Shown in pieces: positions 28,777-39,354 of a DNA stretch of 64,000 bases. Within the stretch, counting starts at the first letter, position 1. Each line of letters starts with the position of its first letter. The DNA is from Bdellovibrionales bacterium (GTDB lineage: Bacteria; Bdellovibrionota; Bdellovibrionia; Bdellovibrionales; JAKFYE01). The translations under genes were made by a program, and so were the position numbers. Location of the stretch: contig JAKFYE010000005.1 of assembly GCA_021731045.1 (NCBI GenBank), forward strand, positions 43,137-107,136, read 5' to 3'. The notes below the pieces were generated by a model. The model was given only the letters and a program-made list of their open reading frames with translations. It made no database searches and was not told the origin of the DNA.

Positions 28777-30506
28777 AATACGATAGTCGTTTTCGATGGC
28801 TTTGATCTATCATCACTAGAAACACGGATGCGTTTTTTGTTAGTGCGCGAAGCTTGTTTTTTTGAAAGAAGCTGTTGTTTTGCGAGCTCAACTCTTTCTA
28901 AATCATGAAGTTCAACTTGGGCTTTTCGACCTTGAGGTAAAAACACGCGATAACCGCGCGGCAACGTGGTATTCGGAGTGATAAGTTTTGCTTTAAGATC
29001 CGGATTAAAAAGTCGCAACTCTTCCATCGTAATTCCCGCGATATCAATGAAGGTTTTGGCGCGGTAATTTGTCGAAAGCTTAAGCATGTCTGAGCGATGA
29101 GGTAAGAGCTTTGGAACGTCGCCAAAAACTTCGTCTTGGTAGCGTTCGCCGTAAAGAGCCGCAACGAAAGAGCAGAAAAAATTAGAAGATGCAAAGCCAA
29201 ATGTGTGCGAAGAATAACGATCAATAATAGTTGGAAGGTCTCGCGAACGACTGATGCGCGACGCCTTCATAATTCCTGAGGCGCCATGATTGTAAGCGGT
29301 AATGGCGAGTGGCCAGGCCTGCGTAATTTTAAAATTCATCATCATAAGTTTAGCTGCGGCCTCAGTTGCTTTGAGTGGAGAATTTCTTTCGTCAATATTA
29401 TCTGTTATTTTTAAATAGGCTTTTCCCACTAAAGGCATAAATTGCCAGATGCCGCTTGCACCGACTTTGCTAATCGCATTTTCGTTGAAACTACTTTCGA
29501 CTAAAGGAAGGCGAGTGAGTTCAACCGGAAGATCATACTGGGCAAAAATCTCCTCCATTAGCGGAAGGTATTTCGAAGAAGACATAAGTCCTCCGCGATA
29601 AAAATCTTTTTGTCCTAACTGGGTGCGAAGGTTCTTGGACGCGTTGGCAAATACGGTTTTGCGTGAGCCCGGAACTTCCTGGAGAATGTTGTAATATCGC
29701 TGTTGCTCGATAGTCAGACGATTGTAATTCTTCATACGAGACATTTTGTAGAGCTCGTTGCGAACAAAGGCTTGCTCGTTTTTAACAAGCGCTTTTGCAC
29801 GATGATATTTGGTCCACTTGTTTGTTCCGGTATCGGCTAAAAATATTTTAGTGGTATCGATTACTTTGTAAATGATCCAAGGATAATCCACGTGATGAAT
29901 CACATGGTAGCGCGAGCTATAGCGGGTATAAATATCAAACCAAAAGCCCACACGTCGACGAAGTCCTTCTTGAAGTTTAAATGCTTCAGGAATTCGGTTC
30001 AGTTTATCAGAGAGGATATCCTCTCTCGTGATATCTTTTGAAACTAAGTCCAAAGGCAATTCTTCTGGAAGCACGTTTTGCTGAGCTGTCATACGTGATG
30101 CTGTCGGCATTGAAGGAATCGTGTTTTGGGGTAGCGCCATGGCCGCATTTGTTTTTGTTACTGTATTTGAAGAGTTCTCTATAATAGACGTTGTGATAGG
30201 AGAATTAATAGATTCAGAAGGCTTCGTTAAGCGTGGTGAAAACAGCGAAGCTCGGGCTTGAAAACAAACGTAAAGAAAAAGTGGTAAAAATAAAAAGTAG
30301 AAAACATATCGAAGGCCCGAAGATCGACTTTGGACCTGCGAAATCATATGTTTTGCACGTAACTTTACGGCGGCTGAAGAGTAAGGCATGTTCTGCATGT
30401 AGCGAGGTAGAGCAAGGGCAATGCCTTTGGAGATACCGCACAAAGACAAGTAAAAACAAGTAGTTGCGAGCGCACCCAAAATAAGTGCTGAGTATCTTTT
30501 AGCCAA
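28773..30506 (-). CDS. Membrane-anchored lytic transglycosylase (MltD-like)
   Basis: Cleaves peptidoglycan glycan strands. The SLT domain has the catalytic glutamate in RLPLVESSFNENAIS (residue about 336), then GASGIWQFMP and AYNHGASGI. A C-terminal LysM-like segment (FIDIAGITMEELRLFNPDL) probably binds the wall. A membrane segment lies near residues 66-85. The frame starts at TTG 30506 with no good ribosome-binding site; ATG 30347 would put the membrane segment near the N-terminus as an anchor, so the start is uncertain. In a predator such an enzyme may serve self-remodelling or prey entry; that is inference. Confidence 0.88.
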   Translation of the reverse strand: MAKRYSALILGALATTCFYLSLCGISKGIALALPRYMQNMPYSSAAVKLRAKHMISQVQSRSSGLRYVFYFLFLPLFLYVCFQARASLFSPRLTKPSESINSPITTSIIENSSNTVTKTNAAMALPQNTIPSMPTASRMTAQQNVLPEELPLDLVSKDITREDILSDKLNRIPEAFKLQEGLRRRVGFWFDIYTRYSSRYHVIHHVDYPWIIYKVIDTTKIFLADTGTNKWTKYHRAKALVKNEQAFVRNELYKMSRMKNYNRLTIEQQRYYNILQEVPGSRKTVFANASKNLRTQLGQKDFYRGGLMSSSKYLPLMEEIFAQYDLPVELTRLPLVESSFNENAISKVGASGIWQFMPLVGKAYLKITDNIDERNSPLKATEAAAKLMMMNFKITQAWPLAITAYNHGASGIMKASRISRSRDLPTIIDRYSSHTFGFASSNFFCSFVAALYGERYQDEVFGDVPKLLPHRSDMLKLSTNYRAKTFIDIAGITMEELRLFNPDLKAKLITPNTTLPRGYRVFLPQGRKAQVELHDLERVELAKQQLLSKKQASRTNKKRIRVSSDDRSKPSKTTIVF

Positions 30507-30610
30507 AAGTACGAGGAGTGTCGCTGGCCCCTATCTAGACGGGAGCTCGAGCGTGGTAAAATTTAGTCCAGAAAACAGCGGAAAGCCGTCTGAATTTCCG
30601 ATGAGAAAAT

Positions 30611-32116
30611 ATGGAAATCAGACAGCTTCGCAAACCCGTTAATTTTGAAAAATCAAAATACACGGCGGTTATTAGCGATCTTCATTTATGCGAAGCCGAA
30701 GCCCCGAATCCTAAAATTCCGCTTTGGAAGCGTTATAAGAGTAAAGATTTTTTCTTCGATACAATTTTTGCGGATTTTCTAAAACACATTGTCAGTAATG
30801 CCAAGGGTGAGGCCGTTGAACTTGTGCTTAACGGAGATATTTTTGATTTTGATAGCATGTTGTCTTTGCCTGAAGACGCTCCGTACAAAATCTCGTGGCT
30901 GGAGTCTCGTCGCGGACTCCACCCCGAAGAAGCGAAAAGCTCTTTCAAGATTCGCCGAATTCTTGAGGACCACAAAGGTTGGGTTGCCGCTCTTCGTGAG
31001 TTCATAATGAAAGGCCATCGCGCCGTTTTTGTTATTGGCAATCACGATTTAGAATTACACTTTCCGCAAGTACAACGGGAGCTAATGTTGGTTCTGGATT
31101 TACCGGAATCTTTAATCAGCCATGTTCGCTTCTGTGCGTTTTTTTATATCTCTAACGGAGATACTTTGATTGAGCATGGTAATCAATACGACCCCTACTG
31201 TCTGTGTCAAAATCCTATTAATCCCATGGTGCAAAAATTTAATCGTGTCGAAATGCGAATACCTTTTGGCAATCTTGCCAGTCGCTATTTGATAAACGGT
31301 ATGGGGTTTTTTAATCCGCATGTTGATACAAATTTTATTATGAGTATGCGGGAATACTTAAACTTTTTCTGGAGATATCTCTTGCGTTCGCAACCATTAA
31401 TTATGTGGACGTGGTTTTGGGGTTCGTGCGTAATCTTGGCCCAGACGTTTATAGATCGTCTTTTGCCGGCGCTTAAAGATCCGCTCACAATTGAAGATCG
31501 TATTGAAGACATTGCAAAAAATTCGAACGCGACACCGAGAATGGTGCGAGAGTTGCGAGAGCTGTCTGCCAACCCCGCAGCAAGTAATCCGATTTCTATC
31601 ATGAAAGAACTTTGGTTAGATCGCGCTCTGCTCGTTTTATTGGGATTTTTAGGAATCTTTCAATTGTTTGCCTTTGTAAAGTTGGTATTTGATATTTCAC
31701 TGTTTTGGATTTTTATTCCGCTCATGATCTACATTCCGTTTTTCATCTTCTATTCGAAGTCCGTTACGAGCTCGCTGAAAAAATATAAACAGCCAAGCGA
31801 AAGAATTCTTCGCATTGCCACTCAAATTACGCGAACGAAGCGCGTGATTTACGGACATACTCATGAGTATCGTCATGAAATGATAGGAACGATTGAGCAC
31901 TTAAATACGGGTTGTTGGTCTCCAGCATTTCTAGATGTCGAATGCACGAAGCCGTATGGTAAGCGTACTTTTGTTTGGATCCAAGAGGGCGTGGCCGAGC
32001 GGAATGCGAGTTTAATGGAGTTTAAAGATGGGCAATCTTCCGAATTATTTGGCCGCCGACGTCAGTTTGAACGAGAAAAAAGCGAAACCCTCCGCCGCGT
32101 TGCAAAAAATGAATAG
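30611..32116 (+). CDS. Membrane-embedded calcineurin-like metallophosphoesterase
   Basis: A 501-residue protein with a complete metallophosphoesterase motif set: SDLH (D23, H25), NGDIFDFD near 78, GNHD near 143, EHGNQYD near 195 and GHTHE near 417. The last motif is separated from the rest by three or so hydrophobic segments (about 262-285, 340-362 and 366-388). So the catalytic domain appears interrupted by a membrane insertion. This is not the layout of LpxH. The substrate is unknown. Divergent from the transglycosylase gene by 104 bp. Confidence 0.85.
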   Translation: MEIRQLRKPVNFEKSKYTAVISDLHLCEAEAPNPKIPLWKRYKSKDFFFDTIFADFLKHIVSNAKGEAVELVLNGDIFDFDSMLSLPEDAPYKISWLESRRGLHPEEAKSSFKIRRILEDHKGWVAALREFIMKGHRAVFVIGNHDLELHFPQVQRELMLVLDLPESLISHVRFCAFFYISNGDTLIEHGNQYDPYCLCQNPINPMVQKFNRVEMRIPFGNLASRYLINGMGFFNPHVDTNFIMSMREYLNFFWRYLLRSQPLIMWTWFWGSCVILAQTFIDRLLPALKDPLTIEDRIEDIAKNSNATPRMVRELRELSANPAASNPISIMKELWLDRALLVLLGFLGIFQLFAFVKLVFDISLFWIFIPLMIYIPFFIFYSKSVTSSLKKYKQPSERILRIATQITRTKRVIYGHTHEYRHEMIGTIEHLNTGCWSPAFLDVECTKPYGKRTFVWIQEGVAERNASLMEFKDGQSSELFGRRRQFEREKSETLRRVAKNE

Positions 32117-32202
32117 GCGCATCATTCAAGATCCTTAAGATCGTTCTTGCTTCTTCCTGCATTTAAAAATGTAATAAGCCCAGTTTTATGGAGGATAAAA
32201 AT

Positions 32203-32397
32203 ATGGCTGACGTACTCGTAGTAACAAGCAAAGTAAAAAAACTGATTAAAGAAAAAGGCGGATGCAACACATCTGCAGAAACAGTGGATGTTCTTAGCAA
32301 AGCTGTCGAAGCTCTTTGCCAAAAGGGTGTTGAAGCCGCAAAAGCCGATGGCCGCAAAACGGTTATGGCTCGCGACATCGTCATCGATCATCTTTAA
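32203..32397 (+). CDS. Bacterial histone-fold DNA-binding protein
   Basis: A 64-residue protein. ATG 32203 is chosen because GGAGG lies 9 nt upstream; the in-frame ATG at 32188 would place that site inside the gene. The whole protein is one histone fold: helix 1 (about 4-19), loop 1 around GGCNTSA, long helix 2 (about 25-46), the RKTV loop 2 and the MARDIVID helix 3. R-K-T-V with the following aspartate is the histone RxTxxxxD signature. It strongly resembles the Bdellovibrio bacteriovorus histone Bd0055, a main nucleoid protein. Cys21 and Cys39 stand out. Followed by a strong terminator. Confidence 0.93.
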   Translation: MADVLVVTSKVKKLIKEKGGCNTSAETVDVLSKAVEALCQKGVEAAKADGRKTVMARDIVIDHL

Positions 32398-32419
32398 TTT
32401 TAACTAAAATTATAAAATC

Positions 32420-32451
32420 AAAAAAGCTCTGCTTATCTGCAGGGCTTTTTT
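32420..32451. terminator. Strong bidirectional terminator between the histone gene and ligA
   Basis: AAAAAAGCTCTGC and TGCAGGGCTTTTTT pair with one G-T wobble around a short loop. T tracts occur on both strands, so it can end the histone gene (plus) and ligA (minus). Confidence 0.88.
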
Positions 32452-32473
32452 ATTAATGCTTTTCTATTTCAGA

Positions 32474-34612
<2,139 letters not shown>

Positions 34613-34686
34613 TCACTAAAAGCGCTCATTGAAAGCGCTTAAAGACTCGAGTATTTTCTATTAGGAATTTTGAAAGGGGAGTCTTT

Positions 34687-34983
34687 GTGTCTTCAGGTGC
34701 CATTACCAAAGAAGTCGTTCATAAAATAGCGGATCTCGCGAAACTCGAATTAACAGATAAAGAGATCACCGATTTTACCGAACAGTTTGCCGCGATTTTT
34801 GAACACTTTCAAAAACTATCAAAAGTAAACACCGAGGGCATTGAGCCGCTTGTGACGGCTTCGCCGGTCACGTTTCATCCACGTGAAGACGTTGTGCTTC
34901 GCGGGTTGGGCGCAGAAAAATCTTTGCAAAATGCACCGGAACGTCAGGGCAACTTATTTAAAGTTCCACCGGTTGTGGGGTGA
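34687..34983 (+). CDS. gatC: Glutamyl/aspartyl-tRNA amidotransferase subunit C
   Basis: Small stabilising subunit of the GatCAB complex, which makes Gln-tRNA and/or Asn-tRNA from mischarged precursors. GTG start with GGGGAG 6 nt upstream. 98 residues with the typical VHKIADLAKLELTDKE opening, and the HPREDV and NAPERQGNLFKVPPVV end motifs. The stop overlaps the gatA start region (GTGA), showing coupling. The presence of the operon implies the cell lacks at least one of GlnRS or AsnRS. Confidence 0.95.
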   Translation: MSSGAITKEVVHKIADLAKLELTDKEITDFTEQFAAIFEHFQKLSKVNTEGIEPLVTASPVTFHPREDVVLRGLGAEKSLQNAPERQGNLFKVPPVVG

Positions 34984-36446
34984 GCATGAAATATCTAGAT
35001 AAACCAATTGCCGAAATTGTAAAAAAAATTAAAGCGCGTGAAATTAAGGCCGTAGATGTCGTTCAAGAATCTCTAGAAAGAATTCAAAAGTTTAATCCAA
35101 AGCTTAATGCTTTTATTACGTTGAATGAAAAAGCTCTCGATCAAGCACGCGCGATCGATAAATTAATTGAACACGGTCAAGATCCGGGTGCGCTTGCAGG
35201 AATACCTGTTGGCATCAAAGATATGCTTTGTACCGAAGGTCTTCAAACAACGGCGTGCTCTAATATTTTAAAAGGTTTTATTCCGCCATATTCCGCGACG
35301 GTTGTGGATCGCCTATTAGGCGCAGGCGCGATCGTCGTTGGAAAATTAAACTGTGATGAATTTGCAATGGGTTCAAGTAATGAGAACTCATGTTTTGGCC
35401 CGGTTCAAAATCCTTGGAAGGATGGATATGTTGCCGGGGGTTCGAGTGGCGGATCGGCGGCTGCGGTTGCCGCGCGACTGTGTTTTGCAACGATCGGCAC
35501 CGACACAGGGGGATCGATTCGTCAGCCTGCAAATTTTTGCGGAATTGTTGGAATTAAACCGACGTATGGTCGCGTGAGTCGATATGGTATCGTCGCATTT
35601 GCCTCAAGTTTAGATCAAGCGGGACCGATGTCGAATTCTATTGAAGATACAGCCCTAGTTCTTCAAGTGATTTCGGGGCGCGATCCTAAAGATTCCACCT
35701 CGTCTTCGGAGTCTGTTCCCAATTGGAGTGGCGCGATCAATGCGAGTCTTAAGGGCGTTAAGATTGGTTTGCCTAAAGAATATTTTGCAGCCGGAATTCA
35801 CAAAGACATTCGCGCTCGAGTGGATGAGGCGATCGCAATTGTTAAAAAAGCGGGAGCCGAGACAGTCGACGTTTCGTTGCCAAATACCGAGCATTGCGTT
35901 TCAACGTATTACCTTGTGGCGGCAAGTGAAGCTTCGAGTAATTTAGCGAGATATGATGGCATTCGGTATGGTCTTCGTAATTCTTCGCGCGAACTTGAAG
36001 AACTTTACAAAAAATCTCGTGGCGCGGGCTTTGGTCGCGAAGTTAAACGAAGAATCATGTTAGGAACGTACGCGCTTTCGAGTGGCTATTACGACGCGTA
36101 CTACAGAAAAGCGTGTCAGGTTCGCCGCGTAATTCAGCAAGATTTTTTAAATGCGTTTAAGGTGTGCGACGTTATTTTAAGTCCGGTCACACCTGCTCCC
36201 GCATTTAAAATTGGAGAGAAAATTCATAATACGCTCGAGATGTACTTAAATGATATTCTCACCACATCAACAAACTTAGCCGGACTTCCAGGATTAAGCG
36301 TGCCTGGTGGGCTAACAGAAAACGGTTTGCCAGTTGGCGTGCAATTAACCGCCACTCATTTTGCAGAACAAAAACTTTTCAACGTTGCAAAATCAATTGA
36401 GCTGGCCATCCCAAAGGAAGCAAGGGTGCCCCATGGCTTACACTGA
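34980..36446 (+). CDS. gatA: Glutamyl/aspartyl-tRNA amidotransferase subunit A
   Basis: Amidase subunit, which releases ammonia from glutamine. The Ser-cisSer-Lys triad is present: the lysine in VGIKDM near residue 79, GGSSGGSAAAVAA near 153 and TDTGGSIRQPA near 172. 488 residues is normal. The start is GTG 34980 overlapping the gatC stop, or ATG 34986, two codons later and better spaced from GTGGGG. The 3' end overlaps gatB by 14 nt. Confidence 0.96.
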   Translation: MSMKYLDKPIAEIVKKIKAREIKAVDVVQESLERIQKFNPKLNAFITLNEKALDQARAIDKLIEHGQDPGALAGIPVGIKDMLCTEGLQTTACSNILKGFIPPYSATVVDRLLGAGAIVVGKLNCDEFAMGSSNENSCFGPVQNPWKDGYVAGGSSGGSAAAVAARLCFATIGTDTGGSIRQPANFCGIVGIKPTYGRVSRYGIVAFASSLDQAGPMSNSIEDTALVLQVISGRDPKDSTSSSESVPNWSGAINASLKGVKIGLPKEYFAAGIHKDIRARVDEAIAIVKKAGAETVDVSLPNTEHCVSTYYLVAASEASSNLARYDGIRYGLRNSSRELEELYKKSRGAGFGREVKRRIMLGTYALSSGYYDAYYRKACQVRRVIQQDFLNAFKVCDVILSPVTPAPAFKIGEKIHNTLEMYLNDILTTSTNLAGLPGLSVPGGLTENGLPVGVQLTATHFAEQKLFNVAKSIELAIPKEARVPHGLH

Positions 36447-37866
36447 TTACGAGCCCGTTATTGGCTTAGAAATTCACGTACAACTTTTAACAAAGACAAA
36501 AATATTTTGTTCGTGCTCAACAGAATTTGCCGGCGGTGACAATGAAAACACCTGCCCGGTTTGCATTGGTTTGCCGGGTGCTTTGCCGGTTTTAAACGCG
36601 AACGCCGTAGAGCTCGGAGTTAAAACGGGATTAGCCTTGAATTGTAAAATTAATCCTTTGTCGGTCTTTGCGCGTAAAAACTATTTTTATCCGGACCTTC
36701 CCAAAGGATATCAGATTTCGCAATACGAAGAGCCTGTATGTGGCAAAGGCTTTATCGATATTTACATTGGCGAAACAAAAAAACGAATCGGAATTACTCG
36801 TGCGCACTTAGAAGAAGACGCAGGAAAGTCTTCTCATGCGGGCGACTACACACTAGTAAATTTAAATAGAAGCTCCGTTCCGTTGTTGGAAATTGTTTCG
36901 GAGCCCGATATTCGTTCGGCAGAAGAAGCGGCCGCCTACGCGCGCGCCGTGCATTCGATTTTGCTTTATACTGAAGTTTGTGATGGAAATCTCGAAGAAG
37001 GTTCTATGCGCTGTGATTGCAACGTCAGCGTGCGAAAAAAAGGAGCCGAAAAATTTGGAACCAAAGTAGAATTAAAAAACATCAACTCATTTCGGTTTAT
37101 CGAAAAAGCGGTTATCTACGAAATTGAAAGACAAATTGATTGTCTTGAGACCGGAGAGAAAATAATACAAGAAACTCGTCTTTACGACGCCGACAAAAAC
37201 CGCACGTACTCCATGCGAACGAAAGAAGAAGCTCACGATTACCGATATTTTCCGGACCCAGATCTTTTGCAACTACATGTTACAGACGCACAAGTAGCAA
37301 AAATTAAGTCGACGTTGCCGGAACTACCGATGGCGCGCGCCGAACGTTTTCAATCGGAATATAAGCTACCATCTTACGATGCGTTTGTGCTGACCCAGTC
37401 CCGCACGCTCGCCGAATATTATGAGGGCGTGGTAAAAGTCTGTCAGAACCCAAAGTCGGCTTCGAATTGGGTTATGGTAGAGCTTCTAAGAGAGTTAAAC
37501 GAAGCGAAACTTGAAGTGACAGAATCTAAAGTAGAGCCTGCACACTTAGGCGGACTGGTACAGCTGATTGATAAGGGAACAATTTCCGGAAAAATCGCAA
37601 AAGAGGTTTTTGCAGAAATGTTTAAAACCGGAAAAACTCCAGAAGCGATTGTCAAAGAGAAGGGTCTTGTCCAAATCAGCGATGAAGGGTCTTTGCGAAC
37701 CGCCATCGCGGAAGTTATCAAACAGAACCCAGGGCAAGTCGAACAATACAAATCGGGAAAAGATAAGCTTTTTGGTTTTTTTGTTGGACAGGCAATGAAA
37801 GTTACAAAGGGACAAGGCAATCCTGAGCTTATAAATAAAATTCTTAAAGAAGAGCTCAGCAAGTGA
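36433..37866 (+). CDS. gatB: Glutamyl/aspartyl-tRNA amidotransferase subunit B
   Basis: tRNA-binding and transamidation subunit of GatCAB. The start is ATG 36433 (MAYTDYEPVIGLEIHVQL), the standard GatB opening, with AAGGG upstream inside gatA. Cysteine motifs CSCS and CPVC, a likely zinc site, lie near residues 30 and 45. The YFYPDLPKGYQISQ and DYRYFPDPDL motifs are clear, and the C-terminal YqeY-like domain is present. 477 residues is normal. The stop overlaps the ppx-like start (GTGA). Confidence 0.96.
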   Translation: MAYTDYEPVIGLEIHVQLLTKTKIFCSCSTEFAGGDNENTCPVCIGLPGALPVLNANAVELGVKTGLALNCKINPLSVFARKNYFYPDLPKGYQISQYEEPVCGKGFIDIYIGETKKRIGITRAHLEEDAGKSSHAGDYTLVNLNRSSVPLLEIVSEPDIRSAEEAAAYARAVHSILLYTEVCDGNLEEGSMRCDCNVSVRKKGAEKFGTKVELKNINSFRFIEKAVIYEIERQIDCLETGEKIIQETRLYDADKNRTYSMRTKEEAHDYRYFPDPDLLQLHVTDAQVAKIKSTLPELPMARAERFQSEYKLPSYDAFVLTQSRTLAEYYEGVVKVCQNPKSASNWVMVELLRELNEAKLEVTESKVEPAHLGGLVQLIDKGTISGKIAKEVFAEMFKTGKTPEAIVKEKGLVQISDEGSLRTAIAEVIKQNPGQVEQYKSGKDKLFGFFVGQAMKVTKGQGNPELINKILKEELSK

Positions 37867-38765
37867 GACGCGTTGGTGCAATTGATATCGGCACCAATTC
37901 GTTTCTGTGTTTAGTTGCAGAAGTTGAATCAGGAAAAACCATTAAAACAATTTCGGATAACGTACAAATTGTACGGCTCGGCGAAGGTGTACATAAAAAT
38001 CGCGAGTTTCTTCCGCAAGCCCTTTCTCGTGCACAAAAGTGTTTGAAGGATTTTAGAAAAATTCTCGATCAAAATAATGTTAAAGTTCTACAAGCTGTCG
38101 CCACAAGCGCCGCGCGAGATGTAAAAAACGGTCAAGAGCTTTTTAAAATCGGCGAAGAGCTCGATATTCCTATAAAAACAATTTCGGGCCCAGAAGAGGC
38201 ACGGTTGACATATCAAGGGGTATTAACCAATCCTAAGTTTGATGAGACGATTGTCGTTATTGATGTTGGGGGTGGTTCAACGGAAATTACTTTTCGAGAT
38301 AAGGATGGTAATATTCAAGGTCAAAGCCTTGATCTTGGGGGCGTTCGCTTAACGGAAATGTTCATAACTCAAAATCCTGTTTCCTCAACAGAATTAGAAA
38401 AACTGTCTGCACATGTAAAGAGTGTCTTCGCGCAACTTCCAAAACTTAAGAATAAAAAACTTGTGGGCGTCGCGGGCACGCCGACAACTCTTGCTGCACT
38501 TAATTTAGGAATCGACTACACGCAAGACGTTATAGAGGGAGCCACGATTACGACAAAAGAAATGAAAGCCTGGATAAAAAAATTAGCAGCGATGAGCTTG
38601 GAAGAACGCAGTCGGCTTAAGGGGCTTGAGCCTAAAAGAGCCGACATTATTATTGCAGGCTTAAACGTTTTATTGTTTGCAACAAAAAGTTTGGGTGGAA
38701 CAGAGATTCGCGTGTCAACACGTGGAGTCCGGTATGGACTTGCAGCAGAATTAGGAGCCAAATGA
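37863..38765 (+). CDS. Ppx/GppA-family phosphatase
   Basis: A 300-residue member of the exopolyphosphatase/guanosine pentaphosphatase family, ASKHA fold. AIDIGTNSF (about 6-14), ATSAARD (about 80) and VIDVGGGSTEI (about 132) are the phosphate-binding and catalytic motifs. It is the short, single-lobe-pair form without the C-terminal HD extension of E. coli Ppx and GppA. GTG start overlapping the gatB stop. The substrate (polyphosphate or pppGpp) is not decidable. Confidence 0.92.
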   Translation: MRRVGAIDIGTNSFLCLVAEVESGKTIKTISDNVQIVRLGEGVHKNREFLPQALSRAQKCLKDFRKILDQNNVKVLQAVATSAARDVKNGQELFKIGEELDIPIKTISGPEEARLTYQGVLTNPKFDETIVVIDVGGGSTEITFRDKDGNIQGQSLDLGGVRLTEMFITQNPVSSTELEKLSAHVKSVFAQLPKLKNKKLVGVAGTPTTLAALNLGIDYTQDVIEGATITTKEMKAWIKKLAAMSLEERSRLKGLEPKRADIIIAGLNVLLFATKSLGGTEIRVSTRGVRYGLAAELGAK

Positions 38766-39220
38766 AATTTTTTTTGATATTTAGTTTTATGATAGTTTCT
38801 GCGAAAGCCTATGCAGAGACGCCGAAAACACAAGGCGCATTTGTTTTCTCTAGAAAAAAAATTCAAGTCGCTAATAAGACAATAGATGTTGAAATCGCGG
38901 ATACGCCGACAAAGCGCGCGCGTGGCCTGATGTATAGACAAAGTCTTAAAGATGGAACCGGAATGCTTTTTGTGTTTGATTTTGAAGAACCACTCTCGTT
39001 TTGGATGAAGAACACTTTCATTCCACTGAACATTGGCTATTTTGATAAAAACAAAACGCTTATTGATATTCAAGAGATGAAACCCGTTGAAAGCGAAATG
39101 GTCGAAAACCCCCCATCGTACCCGAGCGCAGGCCCTGCACAATATGCTCTCGAAGTCCCGCCAAATTGGTTTGCAAAAAACAAAATAAAAATAGGTGCAA
39201 AACTCATATTCAATAAATAG
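38762..39220 (+). CDS. Exported DUF192 protein
   Basis: A 152-residue DUF192 protein with a signal peptide (FFLIFSFMIVSAKAYA). The mature domain shows the family's RARGLMYRQSL motif, GMLFVF, and SFWMKNTFIPLNIGYF, and ends with ALEVPPNWFAKNKIKIG. The function of DUF192 is unknown; many members are periplasmic. ATG overlapping the ppx-like stop by 4 nt, so it ends the gatCAB-ppx run. Confidence 0.9.
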   Translation: MKFFLIFSFMIVSAKAYAETPKTQGAFVFSRKKIQVANKTIDVEIADTPTKRARGLMYRQSLKDGTGMLFVFDFEEPLSFWMKNTFIPLNIGYFDKNKTLIDIQEMKPVESEMVENPPSYPSAGPAQYALEVPPNWFAKNKIKIGAKLIFNK

Positions 39221-39354
39221 CAGGTCGCATAGACATTGGTCTAGGCGACTGAGGTCTGGAGTAACGAAAGTTATTTTCGAGCACCCACAAGTATGATCTA
39301 ATTAAGTGAGATCAATGGTTTAGATCTGGTGAAGATAACTTCAAAGGAATCATC

